Assembly: GCA_013398955.1 (NCBI GenBank)
Contig: VWPU01002947.1
Coordinates: forward strand, 1 to 64,000
Direction: 5' to 3'
Length of the DNA stretch: 64,000 bases
Origin: Callaeas wilsoni
Lineage: Eukaryota; Chordata; Aves; Passeriformes; Callaeidae
The translations under genes and the position numbers were made by a program. A model generated the notes under the pieces. The model saw nothing but the letters and a program-made list of their open reading frames with translations. It did not search any database and was not told the origin of the DNA. Within the stretch, counting starts at the first letter, position 1. Each line of letters opens with the position of its first letter. This document shows positions 1 through 12,398 of this stretch, piece after piece.

Positions 1-3000
1 TAGAATCACCCCAAGACAGGTCTCTAATATCATAAGACATGACTTTGTGCTTTTAACTTGATTGTCTAACTTTAGAACATGTACTGCCAACCCAAATCGT
101 CCTCTTTGAATTTAGCCTTACTTCTTTCTACTTCACTTTCAAGGGAGCCAAAAAGGGAGCTGTTAGGAAAAAGTGCAAATTTTCTTTACGCTCACTGTGT
201 AGTTTCTTAGAGCTGTTGGAGTAGGATGAAGAGACTTTTGTGTAAATGAGTAGGGTATGAGCATTAATCTTGCCTTTCATTTTACCACACACATTAAAAA
301 AAAAATAATCCACAAATGTTTTCTGCTTCAGCTTTTCACTGAGCCAGAACTTGCCAGAAGTACTCAATACTTTGACTGTTAGCTCTGCATTAGCTGCCAT
401 ACTGATTTTAGAAGGCTCAGGGGAAAAACAAAAGCATCTATAAAGGCATTCTAATTTTTAACATAAGCTTGGGCTTTGATTGTAAAATGTATCTCATTTG
501 GTCATCTTGTTTTTTAAACTTCATACCATTCCCTAAATTCATCACTTGCTGCAGCTGCTCAGCACTTAGCACCTGTACATTTACCCCTGAGAGACTCCAG
601 ACTGAACCAGAAGATTTTATTGGTGTTGAGGCTAATGGCTAAACTTTCAAGATTTGTTTTTCAAATAAATGCACTTTTTTCCACATTATACTTTCAGCAA
701 GCTGAAATGGTTAAGAGGTTGCTTATGAGAAACCAACCGTAAGGCCCCTTAACGTAGGGATCTAAAGAGAACCAGATTGAATTCCCTTTACAGAGTGAGA
801 GTTTTTAAAGAACAAACATTTAATGAGTATCTCATTTCTGCATTAAATACTGAGGGTCTTTTAAGCACAGGTTTTGACTGATCTTAATGAAGAAAGTGAG
901 GGAGGGGTTCCTCTTTATTTTGTGCTGAACTGCAAAAAAATGGAAACTGAATTTGCCTCTGTGGTTCTTTTTTATTTTTGAGGGCATTTGGAATTCATGT
1001 TTTTCCTGTCTGTATGAACTGTTTTTGTAAAGCTTCTTATCCTTAGAGTCTAGGAGTGTTTAGATCCTACTCTCTCACGTACACAGATATTCTGCTTGTG
1101 CTTGAGTGTATGGTTATAATTATTAATAAAGCAAAAGACAGTAGGAACAGAGTGCCAGTCTGAAACACTGCCCATTTCAAATATTAGGAGCAGCTTGAGC
1201 ATGGATCTGGAGCAGAAGCTCTGTGGAGCTGATGTGGGTGAAGAGCTGCATCCCAAATGCCTGTATAGGATGAAACATGGCTGGATGCCTGGCCTCCAAG
1301 GCTGCTTTTGTCCCTCTTTATTCTCTGCCTTGGCATCCCACTGAAGAAGGAGGGGAGAAACATGGTGAAGTTTTCCTTGACTCTCTAAACATGAGCAAGG
1401 GTGGCCTAAATGTCACAGCCAAATAACCGAAGTCTGGTAATATGGGACCTGCCACTAATTCAGTCTTCCTAGTGTTCAGCACCTGCCAACATCAAGGCAA
1501 TTTGATTTTTCTTTGGGGTGGGACTCTAATCTAGAACTATAGATCCCAAACATTTTACAGATGGACTTCTGCAAGGACAAGTTTACAGGGTAGATATTTT
1601 CCAGCTAACCAAAATCCTACTCACAGGAAAAATCACACATCAGGAACAAGCAAAATCAGAGCTAATAACTATTCAGACTCTTGGGTAATATGCAGGTATG
1701 GCTTTAGAATCCATCCAATTTTAAACAGCTGCACTTTATCCATAATGTAAGCAGTGGTAATAATTTTTCACCAATTATGTGACATTTGTATTTGATTTGC
1801 CCAGATCTGATCAAACCTGTCATTACCTGCTCAAATGGTAACAGCATTCAGTGAGTTTCCTGGTCTTGTTTGACTAAAATCTGATATAAGAGAAAGACTA
1901 TATGCCTAAAGCTATATATATTACCTTCCAAATGTTACTATATGCAGCTGCAATAAATAGTAATTTCTTCACAATACAAGTTTTTTATCTATGATGTTTT
2001 ATTATTTACAGCCATTTCCTCCTCTGGTTTCAATATTTTTCACCTATATATCTATATTTTTCTGCAGAGAGCAGTACTTATGGAATATTGAAATATTTAT
2101 TATTTATGTTATTAGGTCCTTCTTGCATTTGAGCCAGAACAATAAACCGTACTAACGTCTTTAACTGTTATTTAGAGATTGTTGGATGACTCCATCACGT
2201 AGTATGAATTCATCATGAATCACTTCAACTGAAGGGAGCATGAGGGAAGAGGAAACTATTATTAGGCAATATATTATCAAATGAACTGTAACGATTTCCA
2301 AGATCTCTTCAGAGAATATTCTGCCTGAACAATATTTTCCTCTCCAAGAATTATGAGAAGCATTTAATTTTTTTGGTGATCACACTGTAAATCATAAACC
2401 ATTGTTGGAATATTTCACGTAAAATACTATAAGTCTTTATTCCCAGTATAGCTGAAAATCTGATCTCTCAGATTTCCTTCCAGGAGGAAAGCATCCTTCC
2501 CTGTCTTGATGTGACTGTGAGATGACCTATTCCAACTTCACCCCATTTCAGACTTCTGGACACATTTTTTAAGTATAACTATTCTTGAATTTCCTTCTCA
2601 CCTCCCAGAATGCCTGCCATCCTCTGAGGGAAATACCTTAGCTGTCTTTCTCACAGAAAACCATGCATGTTTTGGCTTCCTCTTGACACAGAGAGTGCTT
2701 AGCATACTTGTGGAAAATAAGTGCAGGTTAGGGATGTGTGTGCAAGATTAGATAACAAGATTCACTGCCTTCCAAGGGACTTAATGGAAGAATGCTCCAT
2801 AACAAGTGCATTAGTCATCATTAGTCCCACCTCAATCTCAGCAGCAATTATTGCTTCTTTTCTTAAGTCTTTGTGTTTACTCAATTGATGTGAACATGGA
2901 AAAGCCTTGCAATAACATTGAATTCTGTGGGGGACGGTTAATTTACTGATGTTGTGTATCCTGTGTTCAGGATCCTGTAATAGATTTTTCTCACCTGCTA

Positions 3001-6000
3001 TCCACAAGAGAGCTCATCTAGAAACATTTTTAACCCTTCCTTACAGGTGGACTATTCACTCGTGACTGCTGTAGGGAGATTTCTGTGAAACAATGAAAAA
3101 CACTTTTTGTAGTGCAAGGAAAAAGCCACACAGATTCTGTAGTGGCTCAGAAGAGGCAGTTTTTATGGGATGTAAGGACTTACTTGGAAGATGACTTGGA
3201 TCCTTACTCAAGTGATTGCCTCTTCTTGCATACTGAGAAATAAAAATCCCCGCTCATTAGATCAGCTTACTTTGAAAAGATTCTGCAAGGCTGGGGTTTT
3301 TTTGTTCTGATTTTTAGGTCCGTACAGATGAGGTCTGATGCCAGTGAAGTCAGCAGAATGTACCTCAGTGCAGAACTGGTGCAAATGAGAGTTGAACAGA
3401 AGTGTTTTACTCCCGAGGCATCCTTGCTCCCCATGGAATTAGCCAATACTTTTAGAAAGAAATCTGCCCTCACTGTGCATGGAGAAAGAAGGCAGAAGAC
3501 AGCTGCCAAAAGCTGTGAAATCCTATCCCACACTTCCCACTACCCTGCTTCTAAAAGATCTCTTAAATACTCTGTTTTAGAAGAAACAGAAAACATTCAC
3601 TTTTTTTCCCCTTTCTGTAACAACAAACTTTTCCAGGGCAAGACCTGAATCCTCTTTGACCTCTCCCATCTTCAGATTCTGCATTTCAGTGGTGCTTTGA
3701 ATTTTGGGTCTGAATGTTTTTTATTTTCCCTCCCTGGAATCCACTTTTTAATGATGACCTAGAGTTTTTGGGTTTTTTTTCATTTTTAGTCAATAGAAAT
3801 GAGAATTTAAATCTTTACTTGCAGTTTTTGACTGTTTTCTCTCCTCTCCCCTCTTTATTTTTTGTAGACCCTTGATTGTGTCTGCAAGTGGGTTCTTTGA
3901 ATGTACCTCTCTGTTGGTACTGATTTTTAAAATTATATGCTAAGTACTAAAGTACTCAAGGACCTTATAGAAGGTAGTAATTCAAGTTAGGGCTCCTTCA
4001 GACTGGAACACTAACTTAAGCAAAGGATTCATGTGCAGCACGTGAATAATACTCTGTGAATGGGGGCAAGAGATATTTCTCTTATGGGAAGACTTTGATT
4101 ACATGTGAATTAATGTCACGGTGCAAACTCTGAGCCTGCACCTGCAGTGCTGGCAGGTTTTCAGGATCCTCTGTGCTACAGCCTGCTATTAAATTATGGT
4201 TGTGCTATTGCCAGGCTATCACCTTAATTCATCCACTTACTGCCTTGCTGCTGGAAGTGTTACCCTGCCACCGCTCTTCCGCTGGCATCCTCTAGGAATC
4301 AGCAGTAGTCTCCATAGTGCTATTTGTTCTGTCACTTTTCTGTTTCAAAGTATTGCCCCACTGTCCCTTGACTTTCTGGGTGTCCTTTGGCAAAGGTGTT
4401 TTCCTTGCTCATTTCTCCTCATGCCTTTTGCTGCCTTGGACTGGGAGCTTGCAGTGCTCTACTTGCTCCTGCCCAAATCAAAACCAGGGCCAGTTTGGAC
4501 CAACCCAGGCATTAAAACAGCCACTCTGAATTCTGAGGCACTACTTTGACCACAGGCAGTTACCTGAAGAAGATGTTTATCTTTCAGCAGTCTTGGCATT
4601 ACATTCTTCTTGGTCAATAAATGAGGTTTGTGCCTTAAAAACTTCGAACCACTCCGTAAACAGAAAAAAATATAAGCTGTGTTTTGCAGGGATTTTAGGT
4701 TAATCACAGTTACTGATGGAATGAATGTTGTTTGCTTGCTACATGTGGGTTTTGGGATGGGATTTTTCAGTGGTTATACCATTGTAGAGCAGGCTGTATC
4801 ATCTTCTCTTGGTGTCAGACTTCATCAGGATGAAGTATCACCCTTCTCCATTTGACTTTCATGGTAAATTCATTATTGGGCTACTCAGGGTAAGAAAAGC
4901 TAAAGGAAGGGTCTATCATAATCTCTGTAAAATGAGTGCTGCCTTTGTTTTGCAGTCTTTGGCAATCTGACAAAGGGAGATTGATTATTGCCTTTTTTTT
5001 TATCGTTAGTGTTTCATATTCAGGTGATGAGCCCAAAGCTGAGGAAGCTCAAATATTGCTGTGGTACACACACTCAGATATACCTCTTGCATGCAACAGG
5101 ACTTTGTAGGCACAATACGTTTTTACTGCTGTTTTCACTGCTGTTTTCTGGAACAGATGGATCAATATATTTTTATATTTTTAGGTTGCAGTATGCTTTT
5201 GTGATTCCCTAGTCTGATCCATTTTATTACAAAAGCCATAGATTTCAAGCAGTGATTCTGGCCTTTAGCCCAACAAATTGTTTTCAGTTAGAAATTTCAA
5301 ATTGGAAATGCATTTGCTCTTCAGATAGAGACTCCAACAAATAGAGAATTTCCCATAGTAATATGGTCCAAGGAACTTATTCACATCACTAAAAGCTTAC
5401 AGTTTACTTCCCACTGAAAAATTTGCCAACTCCTAAATTCCAACCAGTGGATCTTCACTTTGAGCTATTGAAAGAGGGGCTTGTATTAGCTCTTTTTTCT
5501 TCACAGAGATCTTGGAGGCAAGGCAGGCAGCAAAATATCTCTTAGCTTCTTCTTTCCTATGCCACATATGTTGACTTCTTTGTGGTTCTCATGGTAAAGG
5601 TAGGTTCAAATTGCTGTGACCACAATGCAGATGGATATGGCCATTTCAGACTTCCAGCCCGGTGGTCTGGGCACCATGATATGCTGTGTATGGGCCTGCA
5701 AAGCTGGGAAATATGTGGCCTGGGCTGAGTTCCATGGTTTCATGGCTGCACAAGTGGCCCAAGCTAACGCCAGCAGGTTTTCAAGAAATGCCTTTAATGA
5801 AAGTGGAGATACAACCTCATTCTGGTGTCCCTTTCCACTTTGTGTTATCAAGGGGCTTTGTAAAGCATGAGCACCTCTCTTCTGCAGGCAGGCAGGACTG
5901 AAGCTAGACCACAGCAATCCTCATCCTTCCCAGATCAGCCGTGTACTTCTGTGCCTCTGGCAAATCAGAGGGAGTAGCACCACTGGGAAGGTGACCTCCT

Positions 6001-7206
6001 TTGCTAAATGAAGGGGCTGAAAGGGACGGTGTCCCTGCCGCATCTCACGGGGAGCAGGGAAAAAAGTATCACCTTTATGCCTAGGAGTTGACTTGTGGGC
6101 CAGCTGCTCTTTGAAGCAGAGCAGTGATGAGGCACAGCACGGATCAGGAGAGAATCAGTTTGGCGTGATGAGAAGAGAAGAAGGAAATCAAATGGTTTGT
6201 GTATTCCAAAAAGGCAGTGCAGAGTGTGGAGCCAGAGGACAGAGTGGGAAACTAGGAAGACAAGGGTTTTAGGTCTTGGGAAAAGGGAATACTAATGGGG
6301 AAAAAGAAAAAGCAGAGGGAAGGAAGGGAAAGGAAAGTCTGCACAATTACTGAGACCACCATGAGGTTCAGCAGATGGTGCTTCTGGTGGGTCTCTGCCA
6401 CGTCTTAGCAGAATGGGGGTTTTGTCCTCCCTGCTGTGTTTTCTTTTAATTGAAAGCTACTTACCACCATGTCCTGCCTAAACAGTGGCACGTTACCAGG
6501 AAAATATCCTTTCATATGGCTTTTACCTCTCCAATCTAAGCTGCCATGTGTGTTTGATGCACAAATTAGCAGGTCTCTCCCCAGAAGTAGCTCCATTTTG
6601 GAGATGGGCAAAGTGATTTTGGTATAGGGCCTCGCTGTCCCTTTGCAGTGCTTTGGCAACCCTCGAGATAAAAGGCAGTGTGTATGAGTAAAATGAGTAT
6701 GAAATCTTGCTTTCTGCATGTGCTATTGGCTGGCTACAGCATGTGCAGAGGCACGCTCACCATTTCTCTTGCTGTCTCACTTACTTTGACATAAAGCACA
6801 GATAAACTCTGCTTTAAGGACTTACAGAGAGCTGTTAGGTGATCTGGCATTTTCAATTCCTCCTGAGTGCCAAGAACCCTGTTCCAAGTTGCTTAAGATA
6901 ACCAGATGTTTAAGTGACCCAAATGCTTTTATAAGTGGTACTGTAGTTTGTTCAGAGCTGTGTGACGTTTTGGGTGTCCTTTATTCTGCTTTGGCTCATT
7001 TCCCCAGAGATTTCCCATGAACTTCAAAAAAAGATCTGGTCCACTGCTGTTTGAAAATTTAAGTTTTATTCCTTAAAGTAATAAATGGAAGGCTGATTGA
7101 CCGATGTGATTGATGGTAATTTATTTTCCAGTCAGCACTTCCCAGCTTTTTGTATGTGACTCAATGACATGCTCTTCTTGATAAAATGTTTTGGGCAAAG
7201 ATAAAT
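1..7206. other. Noncoding stretch, no gene recognised
   Basis: No coding gene is recognisable here. Reading frames are short and interrupted on both strands. Visible content is low-complexity only: a ten-base A run at 296-305, AT-rich sequence around 1900-2110 with several TATATA and TTATTTA clusters, T-rich pieces around 3770-3790, and a purine-rich block around 6290-6340. A weak CTCF-like motif lies at 6368-6381 on the plus strand, but it lacks the core C. I see no interspersed repeat I can name in this part. Confidence 0.6.
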
Positions 7207-7236
7207 AAGAAGGGGAAAGGAGAGAGGGAGGGAAGG
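7207..7236 (+). repeat. Uninterrupted 30-base purine tract
   Basis: Thirty consecutive purines made of short A and G runs. Such mirror-like polypurine tracts can adopt triplex (H-DNA) structures, but length and symmetry are modest, so this is recorded as low-complexity sequence only. Confidence 0.7.
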
Positions 7237-7439
7237 CGCTTGCAAAGTGCTAGAAGATTTGGAGGAATTCCTCTGTGGGGAAAAACAACAAAGGAAGGTA
7301 CCAGGAAACCAAGTATTAATTTCCCGCACCACCATTAGCCTGACACCTGTTAGCCCTGACCATTACCCAGAGCTGAGGGGGAAAAGGCTAATCTCTACCA
7401 CATTTATATCAACAAACTCAAACAAAAAAGCTGCCTAAT

Positions 7440-7690
7440 TATCCCATTGAACCTGTGTCAGCTTTAAGGCCGGCTCAGTTTCCCAGGCTGGCTGCCTGCC
7501 AGGACCAGCAAGCTGGGGTTCATAAGCTGCATGCTAATGACAACGTCCTTTCATTCCAGCAGCAGCATAATTGCCAAAAGCAGTTTACAGGCTCATTATT
7601 TTTATGGTCATATTTCAGATGATGAAGTCAAAGGTCAGCCTAGGGTTTACTTGGCAATGCATTGGAAATAGTTGGTTTAGCAGGGATTGC
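7440..7690. promoter_or_regulatory. Candidate enhancer-like block with a DR1 site
   Basis: This block is rich in recognisable factor-site shapes within 250 bases: a direct repeat AAGTCA-A-AGGTCA at 7625-7637 (DR1, the site type bound by HNF4, COUP-TF and RXR heterodimers, one mismatch in the first half-site), an ATGCTAAT octamer-like site, a TTTTATGG posterior-HOX/CDX-like site near 7600 and a CAGCTT/GCTG-rich patch. The motifs are seen directly. That the block is a conserved enhancer is inference, since no alignment to other species could be made. Confidence 0.3.
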
Positions 7691-8336
7691 ATCTCAGTGA
7701 TAACACTGGGACACCTAAAATAGCTGCCAGTTTTTTCCTAACTGTTAAGGGGAGGATGACTGAGGACGGAAGCAAAAATGATGAAGGTGGGTGGAATATG
7801 GCTAAATATTTAGTGGCTCTGCTATGCCTATTTTGCTTCTGCTGTTGGTGGTGTTTCCTTCTCAGTAGTCATCCTGACTTATGTCAGCTATGACATCCAA
7901 AGACACAAGATTCATTTGCTTATAGTGGAGAAGATGTGAAGACCAAGTATCACAGCTGACATGCAAGATGCAAAGTTAAATTCATAGATTTTGCTCCGAA
8001 GATTAATTTCCCCCAGGCATTTCAGCTGAAAGGAGTGAGGGGAATGGTTGTTGCAGGGTTTTATCTTCGTTTTTTGCAGGAGTTTGATATTTGGCTTTGA
8101 ATTTGCATGCACCCAAATCTTCTCTGAGTTTTGAGTTCTTTGCTCCCACTTGGTCAATGGTAGAACTGGTTTCAGTGGAAGAGATTGGGTTTGGACCAGA
8201 GCTTTCCTACAAGGGCATTGACTGCTCAGGCCAACTATCTTTGTTTAAACCAAAGTCAGCTCAGTTTCCTCTGGCAATAAATGACATCAAGTACAATTTT
8301 AAAAAACCAAACAACTTCCACTTGTCTTTCATAATT

Positions 8337-8351
8337 AAAAAAAAAAAAAAA
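8337..8351 (+). repeat. Poly-A run (15)
   Basis: Fifteen A residues lying 20 bases outside the left edge of the LTR that follows. An AATAAA lies about 55 bases upstream, which is too far to make a convincing processed-RNA tail, and no gene body is recognisable upstream. Confidence 0.85.
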
Positions 8352-8371
8352 GGCAGTCAAAAAACGGGATA

Positions 8372-8712
8372 TGTGGGCTTCCAAGCAGGGGTTCAGAGAT
8401 GCAGCGAGGCAGGAGTCAGAGCGAGGAATGAATTATTTATTAAATTTACAATACCATTTATATATTCTCGTTCCATAAAGCAATTGAACAGTGCCCACAC
8501 TTGTCCTAGGGTGATTGATCAAAGTCTCAGACACCCATTTAGAAATGTTTTTTCCTAATATAACGTACATAAGGTCAGAAGATACCAGATATGAATGCTA
8601 TTTACAAAAACCCTATCTATTGTTTACATAGCTTACACAGCAAAGGAAAAGTTCTCACAGAATGAATGCAAGAAGAGAAAATTTCCCTGCTAACAGCATT
8701 TCAGCATCCACA
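8372..8712 (-). mobile_element. Solo LTR of an endogenous retrovirus (ERVL-like)
   Basis: A 341-bp element with LTR architecture, read on the minus strand. It starts TG and ends CA, with TGTGG/CCACA inverted termini (plus-strand edges at 8372 and 8712). The flanks carry an almost identical 5-bp duplication, GGATA (8367-8371) and GGATG (8713-8717). Inside, reading minus, there is a TATATAAA promoter box (plus 8455-8466), then AATAAA (8436-8441) about 15-20 bases further on, then a U5-like CT-rich tail. Known: ERVL elements have TGT...ACA ends and 5-bp target duplications, and avian genomes carry many solo LTRs left by LTR-LTR recombination. No internal gag, pol or env is seen on either side. 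The single mismatch in the duplication suggests moderate age. The subfamily name is not assigned. Confidence 0.75.
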
Positions 8713-11700
8713 GGATGTATTTCAAATCTGTATTTTTTTGGCCAGTGATAAAATTTGGCAGTGACAGCTTTAGGGAGAAATAGTGAGGAAAACAGGTAAG
8801 TCAACCCTCAATTTTATCCAAATGCCTTTGGAGCAGTGCACAAGGAATTAAGGACACGCTTGGATTTCTGGCTGTTTGTGCCAGGATTTCTTTGCCAAAT
8901 TATGATGGTGTGAGTAAGAAATCCAAGCAGATTATCTCCCATGATTCAGAGGGCATGTCCTGTGGCAGGATGAGAGGTGTGTGGTGTCTGTGGTGCTCCT
9001 GGACCACAGGCAGGTGCTGTGAATTGCTGCTGGAGAATAGGGAGACCCAACACGTGATACTAAAGTTTAGTGAATCCTTTAAATGCTCGTGTTAATGCAC
9101 CAGCCTGAATGAGTGTCACCGGCCTGGGTTTTATTTTAATATTCCTTGGCTGCAGGGGCCGACTACTGAGATGTATATTCACATGTAGAGCAGTAAGAAT
9201 ACAATTAACAATGACACATGGAGAAAATCACTGTCAGTTGGCATTAGTTTGATGATTAATGTGAATTTTTTTTTTTTTAATGTTAACATGCCTTCTCCCC
9301 ATCCATGCTGGAGCTATGTCATCCTAGCCTCTGGGAGTAGGAAAGTAAGATCTACATATTTTTGTCTTTCTGTGGTTTCTATGACTGTCAGTCTGGCACC
9401 AGCACATAATTCCCAGAGAATATCACACTGCTACTCTCTGGGTGGGTGTATAAAGGGAAAGAAAGTAAACACAGAGAGAAGGAGCTAAGCTGAGTGTTCA
9501 AATATAACACCATAAGGAAAAACAGGCATCCCTTACAGCTCATCCTTCTGTCTCTGAGTATGGTGATTTCCAGATGGACCAAATGACGACTACCCAGCAA
9601 TATATACCTCTTACAGAAACTTCAGAATGAGAATTGTGCAAAATACCTTGTATTTCAAATGCAGAAACATTCATATCTGTCTGAAATTGGAATCCAAATG
9701 TTGTCATTCTTCTCTGCCTCAGATATAAAATCCTTGTATTTGCAAAAATCACTGAAGACAACTTCCTATTTCAAGGGAAGCACAAACAAAATGCAAAATA
9801 GTTGAAAACAAACCACATATTCGAACACAAGGGAAAAATAAATGGAAGGCACAGAAGAAGTGTTACCAAAGCACTTCTCCCAGCTTTACTGTGTGTATTT
9901 AAAAAAGCAAATGAAAACAGCATCTCTCCTTAAACTACGGTTGAATTGTATTTACTATAGTAAAACCACAGCAACTTGGTGCATTATATAATAAAAAAGC
10001 CAGTTTATTAAGTCAAATAGTAAAACTATAGTCAGTCTTTGCTCTAACACAGTAATGTGGCAAATCATGCTGACTGCAACTTTATAGTTTCTTTAGCATC
10101 TGCAGTTAGTTACGGCAGTTTTACTATCTACATTTCAATATACTCTTCTGATTAAAACTCCTCATAGTTTTTTTATTAGGTTTTCGGTCTACATATGTTT
10201 GATTTACCACAACATTGTGAAATAGAGAATGTTGCTTTGAAAGTTCCCTTGATGTTTTGAATTGTGGGTAAAATACAGAAATACGAATAGGACAACGTGA
10301 GGAAGTGAAAATCCTCTTGAACCTCCACTGTAGCATATCAATCCGTGGGGGTAATTTATGGTAGATACCACGGCTATGGTAGAAACCAGTTTTCATCCCA
10401 GGCAGCTGGGTTTGGTCATTGTGAGACAAAAAAGCCAGATGAGGCTTGGCAGGGGCCAGCTGGCTAATTCTTGTACCTTGGTGTTGCAACTTGCATAGTC
10501 CTGTGAGTGTTGTAAGAAGATATGGAGCAATTCCGTTGGGATTAATGGCTAGAAAATTCTACTGATTTCTCTGTCAAGACAGTTGACTTATGTTTGAGCT
10601 GAACATGGAATTCTGGCTCGAAAACTAGAGGCATGGGTTAGGCCGGGAGATAAGAGACCAAAAATATCTAGATATTTTAGATCCCTTGGCTACAGAATTG
10701 GAGATTCCAGTGAGGATCACTCATCTCTTCCAAAGTCAATACAGGAACTTCAGTCCTGCACTGTCTATACTTCAGGTAAGGCCTTGAGAAAGGGGAGCCA
10801 GTGGACATTAGGAACTTATTACTGTGCTTCTTATTGAATTCCAGTTTCCCGCCTTTTATCAAGTTTTCCCTTCTCTTGGTTGCTGGCTAGCTGTCTTCAT
10901 CCATAACATATTTAATGTTCTTGTTAAAGTGTCCCCCACTAAAAAAAGAAAGGCCTTGGCTTCAGAGCAGTAAGTGGAAAATATCCTGTAGATGTGGCGT
11001 GGGGAAACAAATGGGCCAAATATCAGCTGGTAAAGATGTTGCCTATGAAGAGGCCCTGACAGTGAAGCTGCCTGGGGTTCATGGAGGTTGCCATGGCTGA
11101 AGGACACAGACGGGACTGCACAACAGCGGTGTCACAGAGTCATATTTTGGGAGCAGGGGCCATCATGCAGGGATACCATCCCAGATTTCATGTGAATTCA
11201 CCTCCCATGGGACAGCACAAAAGCCCAGAAGCAGAGGCCAGTCATCTTTGCTTCCAGAGACCATTCATGACTGTGTGTAGCATGCCAGGTTTACAGCCTT
11301 CTGCTTGATCCACATGAACTGCACCCATTCCTCACTGCCCAGCAGGGAACAGCAATTATGGGGCCCTCCTCTGTTTTATATTTCCACCTTTGTCACCAAT
11401 GCTCCGGCAGGGTGGCTGAAAGGTGATTAGACACCTTCAGTGTCTGTCAGCCCTCTACTAATGGACACCACAAAGGATAAAGGAAGCTCTTTTGAGGATC
11501 AGGATGTGGACATTACATTTCAGCAGACATCCACCTGGAGAGGGGGATAACAGCCAAACTGAACACTTTCAGGATGCCCTGTCTCTAAGAGACTATCAAT
11601 CCAGAATTAGTGGAAACACCAGTTGTACAGTTTAGATACTCGCTTGTTTCAAATCAGAGAGCCATTCCAGGGACCTCTGCACCTTTCTTTGTTACCTTTT

Positions 11701-12347
11701 CTCTGAGGACCTTCTGGTTCTGGCAAAAATAATAAACAAGGGGTTTTATGGGTCATGCTGTAGCTTTAGAAAAGTCAAGATGTGTTTTCTAGCACTGATG
11801 TTGTGTGACAATTTTGAGCGATCAAAGAATTTTCCCCTTGCTCTGTGTCAGAAGAACTTAGGCAAAGGAGAAAATCTCATTTATATTCTTCCTTTCTGCC
11901 TCACTGCAAAGCTTCTGACCCTCAGTGAGTCCTCCCCTCCACATTGCTGCATTGGGCTTGAAGAAAACAATATGTGGTGCTTTTGGTATCTTTCTAACAA
12001 AAACAGAGACAAAGAATGCCAGTGGAGGTCCTGTCACATGTTTTCTGCAGATAAACAGAAAACATTAGGACAATGTAGGATCCTTTCCTTTACCTGTAGT
12101 ATAAGCTGTGATACAATATTTTTAAGTGATCTTTCCTATACTTTAACTAAAACATCAATTATTTTTAGAAATTGACTGGTTTAGGGGTTTTTTTTAAGCA
12201 TCTGTTTTTTTCATTCCCATCTGAAAGATCATTAATCATGCAGCTGTATTCAGGTCAAACCTCTTCTAGTTTTGGACCCATTTTTGTATTATTGCAGGTC
12301 AGCTTTCAGCTGTGCTATATATCAGGCTTTAAGGCAAATAATGAAGA
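8713..12347. other. Noncoding stretch, low-complexity tracts only
   Basis: No gene recognised. A 13-base T run lies at 9266-9278. Good isolated splice-donor words occur at 8795/8796 (CAG then GTAAGT) and 10775/10776 (CAG then GTAAGG), but neither is preceded by a convincing acceptor with a long pyrimidine tract. The sequence around 9950-10030 is AT-rich with ATAGTAAAAC repeated twice. Confidence 0.55.
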
Positions 12348-12398
12348 ATTATTATAAGGGAATTCTTATTATAAGTATTATAAATAGGAGAATTCTAA
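12348..12398. repeat. Degenerate AT-rich tandem repeat (about 15-bp period)
   Basis: A unit like AATT-n-TTATAAG recurs about four times with decay; TTATTATAAG is present twice exactly, and AGAATTC/GGAATTC frames the units. Each core is itself nearly palindromic. It looks like a small local duplication rather than a named repeat. Confidence 0.5.

Noticed and set aside
1469..1485. REST/NRSF-like TTCAGCACC
   Set aside because: Only the left half-site matches; the GGACAG half is absent at the required spacing.
8090..8351. Possible processed retrocopy ending in poly-A
   Set aside because: AATAAA is about 55 bases from the A run, no parent gene is recognisable and no flanking duplication was seen.
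8746..8795. Short exon-like segment beside the LTR ending at CAG-GTAAGT
   Set aside because: Donor is excellent but the acceptor has a poor pyrimidine tract, and the LTR promoter points the other way.
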